64,000 bases of DNA from an uncultured Christensenella sp. (GCA_949284695.1 CASDWJ010000005.1:90093-154092); one strand, 5' to 3'; shown: positions 36,798-46,913, counted from the first letter of the stretch. The notes: generated from the sequence alone by a model not told the origin. Translations and numbers: made by a program.

Positions 36798-38429
36798 ATG
36801 AAAGTTATAGACAGTACCAAGCTGAAGGAGATGTTCATCGGCGGATGCAAGAATCTTCAGCTTCACAAGGCGGAGGTGGACGCTCTCAACGTGTTCCCGG
36901 TGCCTGACGGCGATACGGGCACGAATATGTCGCTCACGATCGCTTCTGCCGTCAAGGAGATCGAGAACGTTCAGGGCGATTGCTCGCAGATCCTGCTCGA
37001 TTTTTCGCGCGGCGCGCTCAAGGGCGCGAGAGGCAATTCGGGCGTTATTTTATCCCAGATCATCAAGGGTTTGGCGAGAGCTCTGTGCGATGAAAAGACC
37101 ATCACCACCAAAGAATTTGCGGTTGCGCTTCACAGCGCGCGCGACGTGGCTTACGGTGCGGTAACCAAGCCCAAGGAAGGCACCGTGCTCACCGTTATCA
37201 GGTTTATGGCAGAAAACGCGCAGCCGATAGCGAGCAAAAACCCGTCTTTCCTGACCTTTTTCCCTGCGCTGATAGCCAAGGGCGAGGAGATACTCAAACA
37301 GACCCCGGAGATGCTTCCCGTGCTCAAAAAAGCGGGCGTCGTCGATGCGGGCGGACAAGGACTTCTTTACGTTTTCGAGGGCTTTTACAAGGCGCTTGCG
37401 GGCATTGAGATCGCTCAGCCCGAAGGCGGCGAGGAAGAACACAAGGCGGTGCTTCCTCAGCTCGATACCGTCGGCAGCGACGAGCACGACCTCGACAACA
37501 TCAAATACGCTTATTGCACCGAATATTTCGTTATAAATCTCAAAAAACACGTCACAGACGAGGATATTGAAAAGCTGAGAGACAAGCTGATGACGATCGG
37601 CGACTGCGTTATAGTCATCGGCGACGTCAATCTCGTCAAAGTGCACGTGCATACCAACACACCCAACCGCGCGCTTTATTACGCGCTGCAACTGGGCGAA
37701 CTCGACAAGATCAAGATAGAAAACATGCTCGAGCAGCACCGCGCTCTCGTAAAGGCCCGCGAAGCCAACAAGAAGCCGATAGGTATAGTCTCAGTCTGCG
37801 CGGGCGAAGGCGTTGCGGCAATGTTCAAAGAACTTACCGTAGACGAGGTGATCGAAGGCGGTCAGACGATGAACCCGAGCGTTGAGGATATTCTGCACGC
37901 GGTAGACAAAGTCAACGCGGACAGCGTGATCATTCTTCCCAACAACAAGAACATCATAATGGCGGCGGAGCGCGTCAAGGAGCTTACCAAAAAGAGATGC
38001 GTAGTGCTTCCGACGACCGAAGTGCCCGAAGGTATCAGCGCGGCGATAGTTTTCGATCCTTCGCTCGATCTGAATACCAACGTAGAGGAGATGACTCAGG
38101 CGTTCAGGCGCATCAAGTGCGGCGAAGTCACGATGGCGATCAGAAATACCGAACTTGACGGCTTCAAGATCTCCGAGGGCGATTATATCGGTCTCGACAG
38201 CAAGAAGATCGTTTCGAAGTCGGACAACGTGGAGGGCGCCGTGGTCGATCTTATCGAGAAGATAAAAGGCGACGACGACGAAGTCATCACGCTGTATTAC
38301 GGTCAGGACGTCAACGAGACGGAAGCGGGCGAGCTCGCGGGCAAACTCGAAGAACGCTTCGACGACTGCGAAGTCGTCTGCTACAACGGCGGTCAGCCTC
38401 ATTACTATTATATGGTATCCGTCGAATAA
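36798..38429 (+). CDS. fakA: DAK-domain fatty acid kinase FakA/YloV
   Basis: 543 residues. N-terminal Dak2 nucleotide-binding domain (VFPVPDGDTGTNMSLTI, GARGNSGVILSQIIKG, DAGGQGLLYVFEGF) and a C-terminal FakA-type region (~330-543) with VHTNTPNRALYYAL near the middle. Phosphorylates fatty acids presented by FakB proteins in studied relatives. The ATG at 36798 follows GGAG by 8 nt; the TTG just before it is in frame but less likely. Confidence 0.93.
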   Translation: MKVIDSTKLKEMFIGGCKNLQLHKAEVDALNVFPVPDGDTGTNMSLTIASAVKEIENVQGDCSQILLDFSRGALKGARGNSGVILSQIIKGLARALCDEKTITTKEFAVALHSARDVAYGAVTKPKEGTVLTVIRFMAENAQPIASKNPSFLTFFPALIAKGEEILKQTPEMLPVLKKAGVVDAGGQGLLYVFEGFYKALAGIEIAQPEGGEEEHKAVLPQLDTVGSDEHDLDNIKYAYCTEYFVINLKKHVTDEDIEKLRDKLMTIGDCVIVIGDVNLVKVHVHTNTPNRALYYALQLGELDKIKIENMLEQHRALVKAREANKKPIGIVSVCAGEGVAAMFKELTVDEVIEGGQTMNPSVEDILHAVDKVNADSVIILPNNKNIIMAAERVKELTKKRCVVLPTTEVPEGISAAIVFDPSLDLNTNVEEMTQAFRRIKCGEVTMAIRNTELDGFKISEGDYIGLDSKKIVSKSDNVEGAVVDLIEKIKGDDDEVITLYYGQDVNETEAGELAGKLEERFDDCEVVCYNGGQPHYYYMVSVE

Positions 38430-38491
38430 GGCGCGTCTTGCGCCGTCGCATCGCCCGGGAGCGATTTTTAGGCAAAACACGATCAGAAAGC

Positions 38492-38521
38492 AAAACTCCG
38501 TTTTCAGCGGAGTTTTCGTAT
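38492..38521 (+). terminator. Terminator after fakA
   Basis: Perfect 9-bp stem AAAACTCCG / CGGAGTTTT with loop TTTTCAG; the T-rich end lies inside the 3' arm. The following 200 bases to the recG promoter hold no gene. Confidence 0.8.
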
Positions 38522-38725
38522 TTTATACGGCAAATGCGATTCGCCGCGCTTAAAGGTGAGGCTCGACGCGTTTGATGCAAACGTGCGGAAATTTGTCGGC
38601 TTAAAACTTAATGACACCTGCAGACGATGACTTTTAGTGAGCGTTTTAGCGAAGCGAATGCAGATAATATTATAAAATTTTTAAGTGAGAATCGTTAAAA
38701 AACACACAAAAGGCGCGCCTAAGGC

Positions 38726-38754
38726 TTGTTCGTATTATCAGTGTTTGGTATAAT
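38726..38754 (+). promoter_or_regulatory. Promoter giving a leaderless recG mRNA
   Basis: TTGTTC (38726-38731), 17-bp spacer ending TGG, TATAAT (38749-38754), then six bases GTCGGT and the recG ATG. No Shine-Dalgarno. Confidence 0.82.
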
Positions 38755-38760
38755 GTCGGT

Positions 38761-40746
38761 ATGGATCTGATAAAGCTGAAAGGAGTGGGCGCAAAGACCC
38801 TCGAAAAACTTGCCGCGCTCGGAATAAACGACGAAAGGACTCTGCTCGATTTTCTTCCCAAGAGTTACTGGGATATGACGAAAGAGGGCGATCTGTCTGC
38901 CGCAGAGCACGGCGATTATATTCTGTTGAAAGGAGAGCTGACGCGTCTTACAAAAGTTGCGAGAGTGCGCGCGGGGCTCAACTTCTTCAGGGGCGATCTT
39001 TGCGTCGGAGAGCGTACGGTCAGGCTCGTGTGGTTCAACGCGCCGTATCTGAGAGGCAATCTCGAAGAAGGCGCGAGATATACCGTCTGGGGCAAGATCT
39101 CTAAGAGGGACGGCAGGACGGAGCTTGTAAACCCCGGTTTTGAACCTGAGGGAGGAGACCGTCTCGACGGAGTCGTGCCCGTTTACGCGACCCGAGGTCT
39201 CGTGCCGCAGGCGGTGATGAGAAAGATAACCGCTGACGCCGTGGAAAGGTGCACCGTAGAGCCGCTTCTCGAGAGCGACGAACTTATGCCGCTCGCAGAC
39301 GCGTACAGATATGCCCACGTGCCTGTTGACGTCAGAACGGCATATATCGCTCGCAGAAGGCTTGCGCTCGAGGAGCTGACGGCAAGGCTGTGCGCGTACC
39401 GTCTCGCCAAGTCGGGTGAACGCGCAAAGACGAGGGTTTATAAAGGCGATTTTCACTATATGGACGATCTGGTCGCATCTTTGCCGTTTGCTTTGACTGA
39501 GTCGCAGAAAAAGGCGGTCGTAGAAATTATGGACGATCTGAAAAGCGACAAGAAGATGAACAGGATGCTTCTCGGTGACGTCGGGTGCGGCAAGACGGTC
39601 GTTGCGCTGATAACAATGGCGTACGCCGCGCGCTCCGGTTATCAGTCGGCTTTGATGGCGCCGACAGAAATTCTCGCAAGACAACATTATGAAAACGCTG
39701 TAAAATTTCTCGCGCCTTTCGGTATAAGGTGCGCCTATCTTGCGGGCAGTCTCACTCAGTCTGAAAAGAAGGGTATATATAATGATATAAGGCAGGGGCT
39801 CGTCGACATCGTCGTCGGCACTCACGCCGTGATCAGCGATAAGGTGGAATTTTTCAACCTCGGCTATATCGTCATAGACGAATTGCACAAGTTCGGCGTA
39901 AGACAAAAGAGCATGCTTGAAAACAAGGCGAGTTCCGTCGATGTGGCTATAATGAGCGCGACTCCGATACCGAGGGTGCTTGCTCTCGGGGAATACGGCG
40001 ACGTTGACGTCAGTGCGATCGAGAGCAGAAAGACCATTGAGGAGTATCCATCAACCTTCGTCGTGCCTGCGCATAAAGAAAAGGCGATGTTTTCGTTCGT
40101 CAGGGAACATTGTCTCAAAGGAGAGCAGGCTTACATTGTGTGTCCGCTCGTGGAGGACAGCGAAGGACTTGAAGTGAGCTCGGCAAAGTCCGTATACGAA
40201 CAGCTGAGGAAGGGCGAGTTCAAAGATCTGTCGGTCGGGCTTGTGTACGGCGGCATGAAGGACGAGGCGAAAGAAAAGGTGATGCGCGCGTTTTACGACG
40301 GCGAATACAGCGTGCTTGTCGCGACGAGTGTGGTCGAGGTCGGTATAGACAGCAAGGACGCTACCGTGATATGCGTTATGAATGCCGACAGGTTCGGGCT
40401 TGCGTCGCTTCATCAGCTGAGGGGCAGAGTCGGGCGCAGGAGCGGTCAGACCTCTTATTGCTTTCTGCATACGTTGAAAGACGGCGAGTGCGAGAGGCTG
40501 AAGATCCTCTGTGACAACGGCGACGGCTTTGCCATTGCAGAGGAGGACGCAAGGCTGAGAGGGTACGGGGATTTCCTCGGCTTCAGGCAGAGCGGCGGCG
40601 CGGGCGGCGTATTTGTCGATAAGAAACTTTTAGAGAGGAGCAGACGCTGTCTCGAGCTGCTTATGAGACCTGAAAATAAGGACAAACTCGAGAATCCGAG
40701 AATAAAAGACTTCTTAAATAAGGCAAAAAATATATCAATGACCTGA
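38761..40746 (+). CDS. recG: ATP-dependent DNA helicase RecG
   Basis: Branch-migration helicase for replication fork regression. 661 residues: N-terminal wedge/OB domain, then motif I GDVGCGKTVVALI, Ia APTEILARQHYE, II VIDELHKFGVRQK (usual DEQH is DELH here), III MSATPIPRVLAL, V VVEVGIDSKDATV and VI QLRGRVGRRSGQTSYC. The N-terminus MDLIKLKGVGAKTLEKL fits the family. Own leaderless promoter and own terminator. Confidence 0.96.
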   Translation: MDLIKLKGVGAKTLEKLAALGINDERTLLDFLPKSYWDMTKEGDLSAAEHGDYILLKGELTRLTKVARVRAGLNFFRGDLCVGERTVRLVWFNAPYLRGNLEEGARYTVWGKISKRDGRTELVNPGFEPEGGDRLDGVVPVYATRGLVPQAVMRKITADAVERCTVEPLLESDELMPLADAYRYAHVPVDVRTAYIARRRLALEELTARLCAYRLAKSGERAKTRVYKGDFHYMDDLVASLPFALTESQKKAVVEIMDDLKSDKKMNRMLLGDVGCGKTVVALITMAYAARSGYQSALMAPTEILARQHYENAVKFLAPFGIRCAYLAGSLTQSEKKGIYNDIRQGLVDIVVGTHAVISDKVEFFNLGYIVIDELHKFGVRQKSMLENKASSVDVAIMSATPIPRVLALGEYGDVDVSAIESRKTIEEYPSTFVVPAHKEKAMFSFVREHCLKGEQAYIVCPLVEDSEGLEVSSAKSVYEQLRKGEFKDLSVGLVYGGMKDEAKEKVMRAFYDGEYSVLVATSVVEVGIDSKDATVICVMNADRFGLASLHQLRGRVGRRSGQTSYCFLHTLKDGECERLKILCDNGDGFAIAEEDARLRGYGDFLGFRQSGGAGGVFVDKKLLERSRRCLELLMRPENKDKLENPRIKDFLNKAKNISMT

Positions 40747-40792
40747 TATACGGGTGGCAAATTGTTCTAAAATAATTCAAAATTTAGAAATA

Positions 40793-40836
40793 AATAAGCA
40801 AAAAAGCCTTTATTTATCGGCTTTTTGCTTATTTTT
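40793..40836 (+). terminator. Terminator after recG
   Basis: Long stem AATAAGCAAAAAAGCC / GGCTTTTTGCTTATT with one bulged base, ending in a T run. Confidence 0.9.
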
Positions 40837-40847
40837 GCGCGTATTTG

Positions 40848-40876
40848 TAGACTGTTTTGCGATTTTATTATATAAT
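40848..40876 (+). promoter_or_regulatory. Promoter of the histidine operon
   Basis: TAGACT (40848-40853) and TATAAT (40871-40876) with a 17-bp spacer. The leader is only about 20 nt, so there is no room for a T-box or peptide attenuator. Confidence 0.6.
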
Positions 40877-40902
40877 TAAATAAATTCGTGAAAAGGTGAA
40901 AT

Positions 40903-42087
40903 ATGACTAAAAAATTCAGACAGCCGCAAGGCGTCAGCGACGTTCTTACCCGTCAATGTTATGCAAAGAACGTTATAGAAAGCAGATTGTCAGACTGCTT
41001 TGCACGTTACGGTTACAATAAGATCGACACGCCTGTGCTCGAGTACGGCGACCTTTATTCTGCAGGTGCGGGAAAGGTGAATATGAACAAGCTGTTCAAG
41101 CTCAGCGATTACGACGGTAGTTTGCTCGTGCTTCGTCCCGATATGACTACGCCCATTTCGCGCATTGTCTCCACCAAGATACCCGAGGGTAAATACAAGT
41201 TCTGTTACTCGGGCAAGACCTTCCGTTTTTCTCAGGGCGTCGGCATGAGAGAGTTTACTCAGTCGGGCGTAGAGCTGATGGGGGCGAAGGGCGTGTGTTA
41301 CGATGCCGAGATAATTTCGCTCGCGATAGAGAGTCTGCTCGAAGCCGGGCTTGACGATTTCATTATCGATATCGGTCACGTCGGCTTTTTTAAAGGAATA
41401 CTCGCTTCGTTGTCTCTTACCGACGACGAAAGAGACGAACTTGCCGACCTCGTCGAAAGCAAGAATACCATCGGAGAACAGATCTTTGCCAAAAAGACCG
41501 GACTTACTTCCGACGAGTTGGAGCGCATTTCCAATCTTCCCATGTTGTTCGGTGGCGACGAGATCTTTGCAAAAGCGAGAAAATACTGCGTCAACGACGA
41601 GATGAAAGACGCGGTCGATACGCTCGAAAAGCTGGACGCGATACTCAAAGATCTCGGCTACGACAAATACGTCAGCTACGATCTGTCGCTTGTCGGCGAG
41701 ATGTCTTATTACAGCGGCATAGTGTTCAAGGGCATGTGCGAGCAGGTCGGCTCGTCCATACTGTCGGGAGGAAGATACGATCATCTTTGTGACAGCTTCG
41801 ACAGAGATATCCCGTGCGTCGGCTTTGCCGTCGGCACCGACAGGCTCCTCAACGCTCTGTCTCAGACGGGCAAGCTCCCCGTCAGAGGAAGCAGAGACGT
41901 TGCGGTCGGGTATGCAGAAGGCGATACCGCCGGGGCGCTCGCTTTCGTCAGAGAGCTGGTCGGACAGGGGAAGTACGTCGTCAATCTCGGCGTATGCAAA
42001 GAGAGCGATGTCAGCGAATATGCGAGAGAAAACAGCACAAAACAGGCATATTACATTGCGGACGGTGTGTCCCGCAGACTTGTATAG
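40903..42087 (+). CDS. hisZ: ATP phosphoribosyltransferase regulatory subunit HisZ
   Basis: HisRS-like subunit that activates short HisG. 394 residues with class II synthetase-like motifs (FRQPQGVSDVLTRQ, motif 2 LVLRPDMTTPISRI and FCYSGKTFRFS, GGRYDHLCDSFDRD, ACVGFAVG-like CVGFAVGTDRLL) but no anticodon-binding domain. AAAAGGTG precedes the ATG. First gene of the his operon, and its partner hisG is next. Confidence 0.94.
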   Translation: MTKKFRQPQGVSDVLTRQCYAKNVIESRLSDCFARYGYNKIDTPVLEYGDLYSAGAGKVNMNKLFKLSDYDGSLLVLRPDMTTPISRIVSTKIPEGKYKFCYSGKTFRFSQGVGMREFTQSGVELMGAKGVCYDAEIISLAIESLLEAGLDDFIIDIGHVGFFKGILASLSLTDDERDELADLVESKNTIGEQIFAKKTGLTSDELERISNLPMLFGGDEIFAKARKYCVNDEMKDAVDTLEKLDAILKDLGYDKYVSYDLSLVGEMSYYSGIVFKGMCEQVGSSILSGGRYDHLCDSFDRDIPCVGFAVGTDRLLNALSQTGKLPVRGSRDVAVGYAEGDTAGALAFVRELVGQGKYVVNLGVCKESDVSEYARENSTKQAYYIADGVSRRLV

Positions 42088-42100
42088 AGGAAACAAAAGT

Positions 42101-42736
42101 ATGGATAAAATGGTTACATTTGCGCTTGCAAAGGGCAGGCTCGCAGAAAAGTCGGCAGAGCTTTTGCAAAAATGCGGCATTGACTGCGCCAATATTCTCG
42201 AGCCTACGAGGAAGCTCGTGCTCAGCGACAGAAGCGGCAAATACAAATTCATATTCGTCAAGCCGAGCGACGTGCCCGTTTATGTTGAGCGCGGCGTTGC
42301 AGACGTCGGAGTTGTCGGCAAGGACACGTTGATGGAGGACGGCGCGGACGTATACGAGCTTGCCGATCTCGGTTTTGCGAAATGCAGGCTCGCGGTCGCA
42401 GGTTATCCCGGCTTCGACCTGACGGACAAGACGGGACTCAGGGTGGCGACCAAGTACGGCAATATCGCCCGCAGATACTTCGAGGGCAAAGGGCAGAACG
42501 TCGAGATCATCACTCTGCACGGCTCGATAGAACTCGGACCCATAGTCGGGCTTTCGGACGTCATTCTCGACATCGTCGAGAGCGGCAAGACTCTCAAGGA
42601 GAACGGGCTTTGCGTGCTCGAGGAGATATGCGACGTGTCCGCAAGGCTCATCGTCAACAAAGTCAGTCTCAAGACCAAGGCTCAGGACATCAAGCCTCTC
42701 GTAGAGAAAATAGTCGAGGCTCTCGGTCAGCTCTGA
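42101..42736 (+). CDS. hisG: ATP phosphoribosyltransferase, short form HisG
   Basis: First step of histidine synthesis. 211 residues, lacking the C-terminal regulatory domain of long HisG, consistent with the neighbouring hisZ. Motifs: VTFALAKGRLAEKS, VEIITLHGSIELGPIVGLSDVILDIVESG (P-loop-like PRPP site). TAGAGGA lies upstream. Confidence 0.96.
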   Translation: MDKMVTFALAKGRLAEKSAELLQKCGIDCANILEPTRKLVLSDRSGKYKFIFVKPSDVPVYVERGVADVGVVGKDTLMEDGADVYELADLGFAKCRLAVAGYPGFDLTDKTGLRVATKYGNIARRYFEGKGQNVEIITLHGSIELGPIVGLSDVILDIVESGKTLKENGLCVLEEICDVSARLIVNKVSLKTKAQDIKPLVEKIVEALGQL

Positions 42737-42769
42737 GATATAAAATCGAGAAAAATACGGAGAGATAAT

Positions 42770-44053
42770 ATGATACCGATAATAAAATACGGCTCTGACG
42801 AGATCGCAAGGGTTTACGGCCGTACTCAGCTGGGCAACGGCGAGTACGTCGGTGCGGTCGCGGAGATCATAGCAAAAGTGCGCGCGGAAGGCGACAAAGC
42901 GCTTTTCGCTTATGCCGAAAAGTTCGATAAGACGCACGTAGACGCAGACAATCTGCTCGTTACCGAACGGGAGATAGACGAGGCGTATGCCGCCGTCGAC
43001 GAAAAGCTCGTGCTTGCGATGCGCAAGGCGAAAGAGAACGTGCTCGCTTACCATACCCGCCAGAGGGATAAATACGCCAACGAATTTTTCGCCGCCGGCG
43101 CGAACGGAAAGAGCACTCTCGGCTGGATATACAGACCGCTTTCGAGGGTAGGGCTTTACGTACCGGGCGGCAAGGCGAGTTATCCTTCGACCGTGCTGAT
43201 GACCGCGCTTCCCGCAGTCGCCGCGGGAGTGGGCGAGATAGTCGTCGCGACTCCCAATATCAAGAATCCGCTCATCCTCGTCGCTTGCCGCGAATGCGGA
43301 GTGAAGAAGATTTACAAGATCGGCGGAGCGCAGGCGATAGCGGCTCTCGCTTACGGCACCGAGAGTGTCGAAAGAGTGGATCTTATCGCAGGACCCGGCA
43401 ACGTGTTCGTCACGCTGGCGAAAAAGCAGGTGTTCGGAGACGTAGCGGTGGACATGATCGCGGGACCCAGTGAGATACTCGTGATCGCGGACGACGGCGC
43501 GGACGCGGAACTCGTTGCGGCGGACATGCTTTCGCAGGCGGAACACGACGAACTCGCGGCATCTATACTCGTCACGACGAGCGAAAAACTTGCGCGCGAG
43601 GTGCAGAAGCAGATCGCGGAGCAGACCGAGCTTCTTCCGCGCAAGGAAATAATAGGCAAGTCGCTCGCCAACAACGGCGCGATAGTGCTCTGCGACAATA
43701 TCGACGAGGCGATCGAAGTGGCTGACAAAGTAGCTCCCGAGCACCTCGAAGTATGCACAAAGGACGCGCACGACGTCGCTCTGAGATTGAAAAACGCAGG
43801 CGCGATATTCGTCGGAGGCTTCAGTCCGGAGCCGCTCGGCGACTATTTCGCGGGACCGTCGCACGTTTTGCCGACGAGCGGAAGCGCGAGGTTCAGCAGC
43901 GTGCTCAGCGTGGATACTTTTATGAAAAAGACAAGCTATATAGCTTACGACGAGTCTGACTTGCTTGCAGGCGCGGACGACATAATTTCGATAGCGGAAA
44001 GCGAAGGATTCGACGCTCACGCAAATACGATCAAAAGGAGAAAAAGGAAATGA
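42770..44053 (+). CDS. hisD: Histidinol dehydrogenase
   Basis: Last two oxidations, histidinol to histidine. 427 residues with PLSRVGLYVPGGKASYPSTV, IGGAQAIAALAYGT, DMIAGPSEILVIAD, QAEHDELAASILVT and the late GPSHVLPTSGSARF. CGGAGAG precedes the ATG; the stop overlaps hisB as ATGA. Confidence 0.97.
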   Translation: MIPIIKYGSDEIARVYGRTQLGNGEYVGAVAEIIAKVRAEGDKALFAYAEKFDKTHVDADNLLVTEREIDEAYAAVDEKLVLAMRKAKENVLAYHTRQRDKYANEFFAAGANGKSTLGWIYRPLSRVGLYVPGGKASYPSTVLMTALPAVAAGVGEIVVATPNIKNPLILVACRECGVKKIYKIGGAQAIAALAYGTESVERVDLIAGPGNVFVTLAKKQVFGDVAVDMIAGPSEILVIADDGADAELVAADMLSQAEHDELAASILVTTSEKLAREVQKQIAEQTELLPRKEIIGKSLANNGAIVLCDNIDEAIEVADKVAPEHLEVCTKDAHDVALRLKNAGAIFVGGFSPEPLGDYFAGPSHVLPTSGSARFSSVLSVDTFMKKTSYIAYDESDLLAGADDIISIAESEGFDAHANTIKRRKRK

Positions 44054-44709
44054 CGGGGAAAGCAACCGCCGCGGGGAAGACATCCGCGGCAACGAATACG
44101 GGCGCAGCGGCAAGCGCGCCTTCGGGAAGAACGGCGAGCATATTCAGAGAAACGTCGGAGACCAAAGTCAGCGTGGAAATAAATCTCGACGGCACTGGAA
44201 AGGCAGAAATATCGACGGGCATCGGCTTTTTCGATCACATGCTCAATCTTTTTGCCTGCCATTCCGGCTTCGATCTGAAGATAAAGTGCGCGGGTGACAC
44301 CTACGTCGACGGGCATCACAGCGTAGAGGACGTCGGCATAGTGCTCGGCAAGGCGATCGACGCGGCGCTCGGCAACAAGGTGGGCATTGCGCGTTATGCA
44401 GACAAAGTGATCCCTATGGACGAGTCGCTTGCAGAAGTCGCGGTCGACATAAGCGGCAGGGCGTTCACCGTGTTCAATGCAGATCTTTCGGGCAAAGGCG
44501 AGCATTTCGATTATGAACTCGTGGAAGAATTTTTCCGCGCGCTCGCCAATGCGGCATGCATAACGCTGCATATCAATCTGAGATACGGCAAGAACGATCA
44601 TCACAAAGCCGAGAGCATTTTCAAGGCGTTCGCTCACGCGATGAAAGACGCGGTCGCGATCGTGAACGACCGTATACCTTCTTCCAAAGGCACGCTGGGG
44701 ACGCCCTGA
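44050..44709 (+). CDS. hisB: Imidazoleglycerol-phosphate dehydratase
   Basis: Monofunctional dehydratase without the phosphatase domain of enterobacterial HisB. 219 residues, with metal motifs DGHHSVEDVGI and KNDHHKAESIFKAFA, and TGIGFFDHMLN. The first ~26 residues are an Ala/Thr/Ser/Lys-rich low-complexity extension not normally present. The ATG with AAGGAGAAAAAGGAA upstream and the ATGA overlap with hisD fix this start, and no later start codon precedes the conserved region. Confidence 0.95.
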   Translation: MTGKATAAGKTSAATNTGAAASAPSGRTASIFRETSETKVSVEINLDGTGKAEISTGIGFFDHMLNLFACHSGFDLKIKCAGDTYVDGHHSVEDVGIVLGKAIDAALGNKVGIARYADKVIPMDESLAEVAVDISGRAFTVFNADLSGKGEHFDYELVEEFFRALANAACITLHINLRYGKNDHHKAESIFKAFAHAMKDAVAIVNDRIPSSKGTLGTP

Positions 44710-44710
44710 C

Positions 44711-45313
44711 ATGATAGCAATAATCGATTACGGAATGGGCAATCTGCGCAGCGTGCAGAAAGCCTTTGAATTTCTCGGTTTCGACGCGGCGGTCACCGAT
44801 CAGGCAAAGACGCTCGCCGAGGCTTCGCATATAGTTCTGCCGGGCGTCGGAGCGTTCCGCGACGCGATCAACGCGCTCAGAGAAAAGGGACTTGACGAGA
44901 CGATAAAGCGCGAGGTGAAAAAGGGCAAACCCTTCCTTGGGATATGTCTCGGCATGCAGATGCTTTTCGACAGAAGTCTCGAGGACGGAGAGTACCAAGG
45001 CTTGGGGCTTATCGGCGGCGAAGTCGTCAGATTCGAGACAAATCTCAAAATACCGCATATAGGCTGGAACACGGTTTTCTACAACAAAAAAACCGCGCTT
45101 TTCGACGGCGTAGACGACAACAATTTCTATTTCGTCCACAGCTACCATGCGGCGAAAGTCGCAAAAGAGGACGTGGAGACGACCTGCGTGTACGGCTACG
45201 AGTTCGTGTCGAGCGTGAACAGAGACAACGTCTGGGGAGTGCAGTTCCACCCCGAAAAGAGCGGAGACACGGGTCTCAGATTGCTCAGGAACTTCGGAGG
45301 CATAAAGCAATGA
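44711..45313 (+). CDS. hisH: Imidazole glycerol phosphate synthase, glutaminase subunit HisH
   Basis: Supplies ammonia to HisF. 200 residues, class I amidotransferase: IDYGMGNLRSVQKAF, LPGVGAFRDA, nucleophile Cys in FLGICLGMQMLFD, and VQFHPEKSG. One base after hisB; the stop overlaps hisA as ATGA. Confidence 0.97.
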   Translation: MIAIIDYGMGNLRSVQKAFEFLGFDAAVTDQAKTLAEASHIVLPGVGAFRDAINALREKGLDETIKREVKKGKPFLGICLGMQMLFDRSLEDGEYQGLGLIGGEVVRFETNLKIPHIGWNTVFYNKKTALFDGVDDNNFYFVHSYHAAKVAKEDVETTCVYGYEFVSSVNRDNVWGVQFHPEKSGDTGLRLLRNFGGIKQ

Positions 45314-46032
45314 TACTTTTTCCCGCAGTGGATATACTCGACAACCGCGCGGTGCGACTGCTTTACGGCGAGCGCGACAAGGTCACCGATTACGGCGATC
45401 CCGCGGAGCTTGCCGCAAAATGGTCGGCAGAGGGCGCGAAGTATCTGCACGTAGTCGATCTCAACGGCGCGTTCGACGATTCTGCCGTCAACAGAGAGAC
45501 TCTCAAAAGGCTGATAAAAGAGGTGAAGATCCCCGTTCAGCTCGGCGGCGGCATCAAGACTCTCGACAAGATAAAGTTCTATCTCGAAGAAGTGGGAGTG
45601 ACCCGCGTCATCATCGGTACCGCGTGCGTTACCGCTCCCGACGTAGTCGACAAGGCGTGCGCGCTCTACGGCAATAAAATAGTCGCGGGCATAGACTGCA
45701 AAGACGGCTTCGTCGCGATAAAAGGCTGGGTCGAAAAGAGCAGTCTGACCGCAGAAAAGGTCGCGCTCGATATGAAAGAACGCGGCTCGAATACCGTCGT
45801 CTATACCGATATCAGCAGAGACGGCGCGCTGACGGGCGTCAACGTCGAGGCGACTTCATTGCTCGCGGAAAAGACGAGAATGAACGTGATAGCGAGCGGC
45901 GGTATGAGTTCGCTCGACGACGTGAAAAAACTCATGCAGAAGAAAAACGTATACGGCGCCATACTCGGCAGAGCGATCTACAACGGCAATATAGACCTTT
46001 TAGAGGCGCTCGAGCTGGCGAAAAGAGGTTGA
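45310..46032 (+). CDS. hisA: Phosphoribosylformimino-AICAR ribotide isomerase HisA
   Basis: 240 residues, TIM barrel: [66 protein letters not shown] and [11 protein letters not shown]. The start overlaps hisH, and hisF follows after one base. Confidence 0.96.
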   Translation: MILFPAVDILDNRAVRLLYGERDKVTDYGDPAELAAKWSAEGAKYLHVVDLNGAFDDSAVNRETLKRLIKEVKIPVQLGGGIKTLDKIKFYLEEVGVTRVIIGTACVTAPDVVDKACALYGNKIVAGIDCKDGFVAIKGWVEKSSLTAEKVALDMKERGSNTVVYTDISRDGALTGVNVEATSLLAEKTRMNVIASGGMSSLDDVKKLMQKKNVYGAILGRAIYNGNIDLLEALELAKRG

Positions 46033-46033
46033 T

Positions 46034-46792
46034 ATGCTTGCAAAGAGGATAATACCTTGTCTCGATATAAACAAAGGCCGCGTCGTCAAAGGCGTGAATT
46101 TCGTCAACCTCGTTGACGCGGGCGATCCCGTAGAGGTCGCAAAGACCTACAACGCTATGCGCGCTGACGAAATAGTCTTTCTCGACATCACCGCTTCTCA
46201 CGAGGGGCGCTCGACGATGTACGACGTGATCTCCAAGGCGGCGGAGCAGGTTTTCATACCGCTCACGGTGGGCGGCGGCATATCGAACGTGGAGCACTTC
46301 CGCAACCTGCTCAATCTCGGCGCGGACAAGATAAGCGTCAATTCTGCGGCGGTCAGGAATCCCGACCTTATAACCGAAGCGGCGCTCAGATTCGGCAGAC
46401 AATGCGTCGTCGTCGCGATAGACGCAAAGCGCAACGGCAAAGGGAGCTTTGACGTATATCTCAACGGCGGCAGGATAAATACGGGAAAAGACGCGATCGA
46501 CTGGGCGGTCGAAGCCGAAAAACGCGGCGCGGGAGAGATACTTCTGACGAGTATGGACTGCGACGGCACCAAGGCGGGTTACGATGTGGAGCTGACGCGC
46601 AGGGTAGCAGAAGCGGTCGGCATACCCGTGATAGCGAGCGGCGGCGCGGGCAATATGCAGCATTTCAAGGACGTGTTGACAGACGGCAAGGCGGACGCGG
46701 CGCTCGCGGCATCGCTGTTCCACTTCGGCGAAATGACGATCTCCGACCTCAAGCAGTATCTCGCATTGAGCGGCGTTGCCGTAAGAATGTAA
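46034..46792 (+). CDS. hisF: Imidazole glycerol phosphate synthase, cyclase subunit HisF
   Basis: 252 residues: [18 protein letters not shown] (catalytic Asp), [45 protein letters not shown] and [12 protein letters not shown]. Acts as a complex with HisH from the same operon. Confidence 0.97.
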   Translation: MLAKRIIPCLDINKGRVVKGVNFVNLVDAGDPVEVAKTYNAMRADEIVFLDITASHEGRSTMYDVISKAAEQVFIPLTVGGGISNVEHFRNLLNLGADKISVNSAAVRNPDLITEAALRFGRQCVVVAIDAKRNGKGSFDVYLNGGRINTGKDAIDWAVEAEKRGAGEILLTSMDCDGTKAGYDVELTRRVAEAVGIPVIASGGAGNMQHFKDVLTDGKADAALAASLFHFGEMTISDLKQYLALSGVAVRM

Positions 46793-46884
46793 GCCGGTTG
46801 CGGCAGAGCGGCGAGGACAGCGCGATACGCTCAGACCGTACCGGTAAAGAGCAAAAGGTCGACGATTTCCCAACGCGAAAATTG

Positions 46885-46913
46885 TTGCAATATCCGCGTG
46901 CGCGCGGTAAAAT
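46885..46913 (+). promoter_or_regulatory. Internal promoter for hisIE
   Basis: TTGCAA (46885-46890) and TAAAAT (46908-46913) with a 17-bp spacer in the 172-bp gap after hisF; leader about 45 nt. Confidence 0.68.

Noticed and set aside
34899-38738. 16-bp inverted match between the island (34899-34914) and the recG promoter (38723-38738)
   Set aside because: A single exact 16-mer pair is expected by chance in a 64-kb window; no extension of the match.
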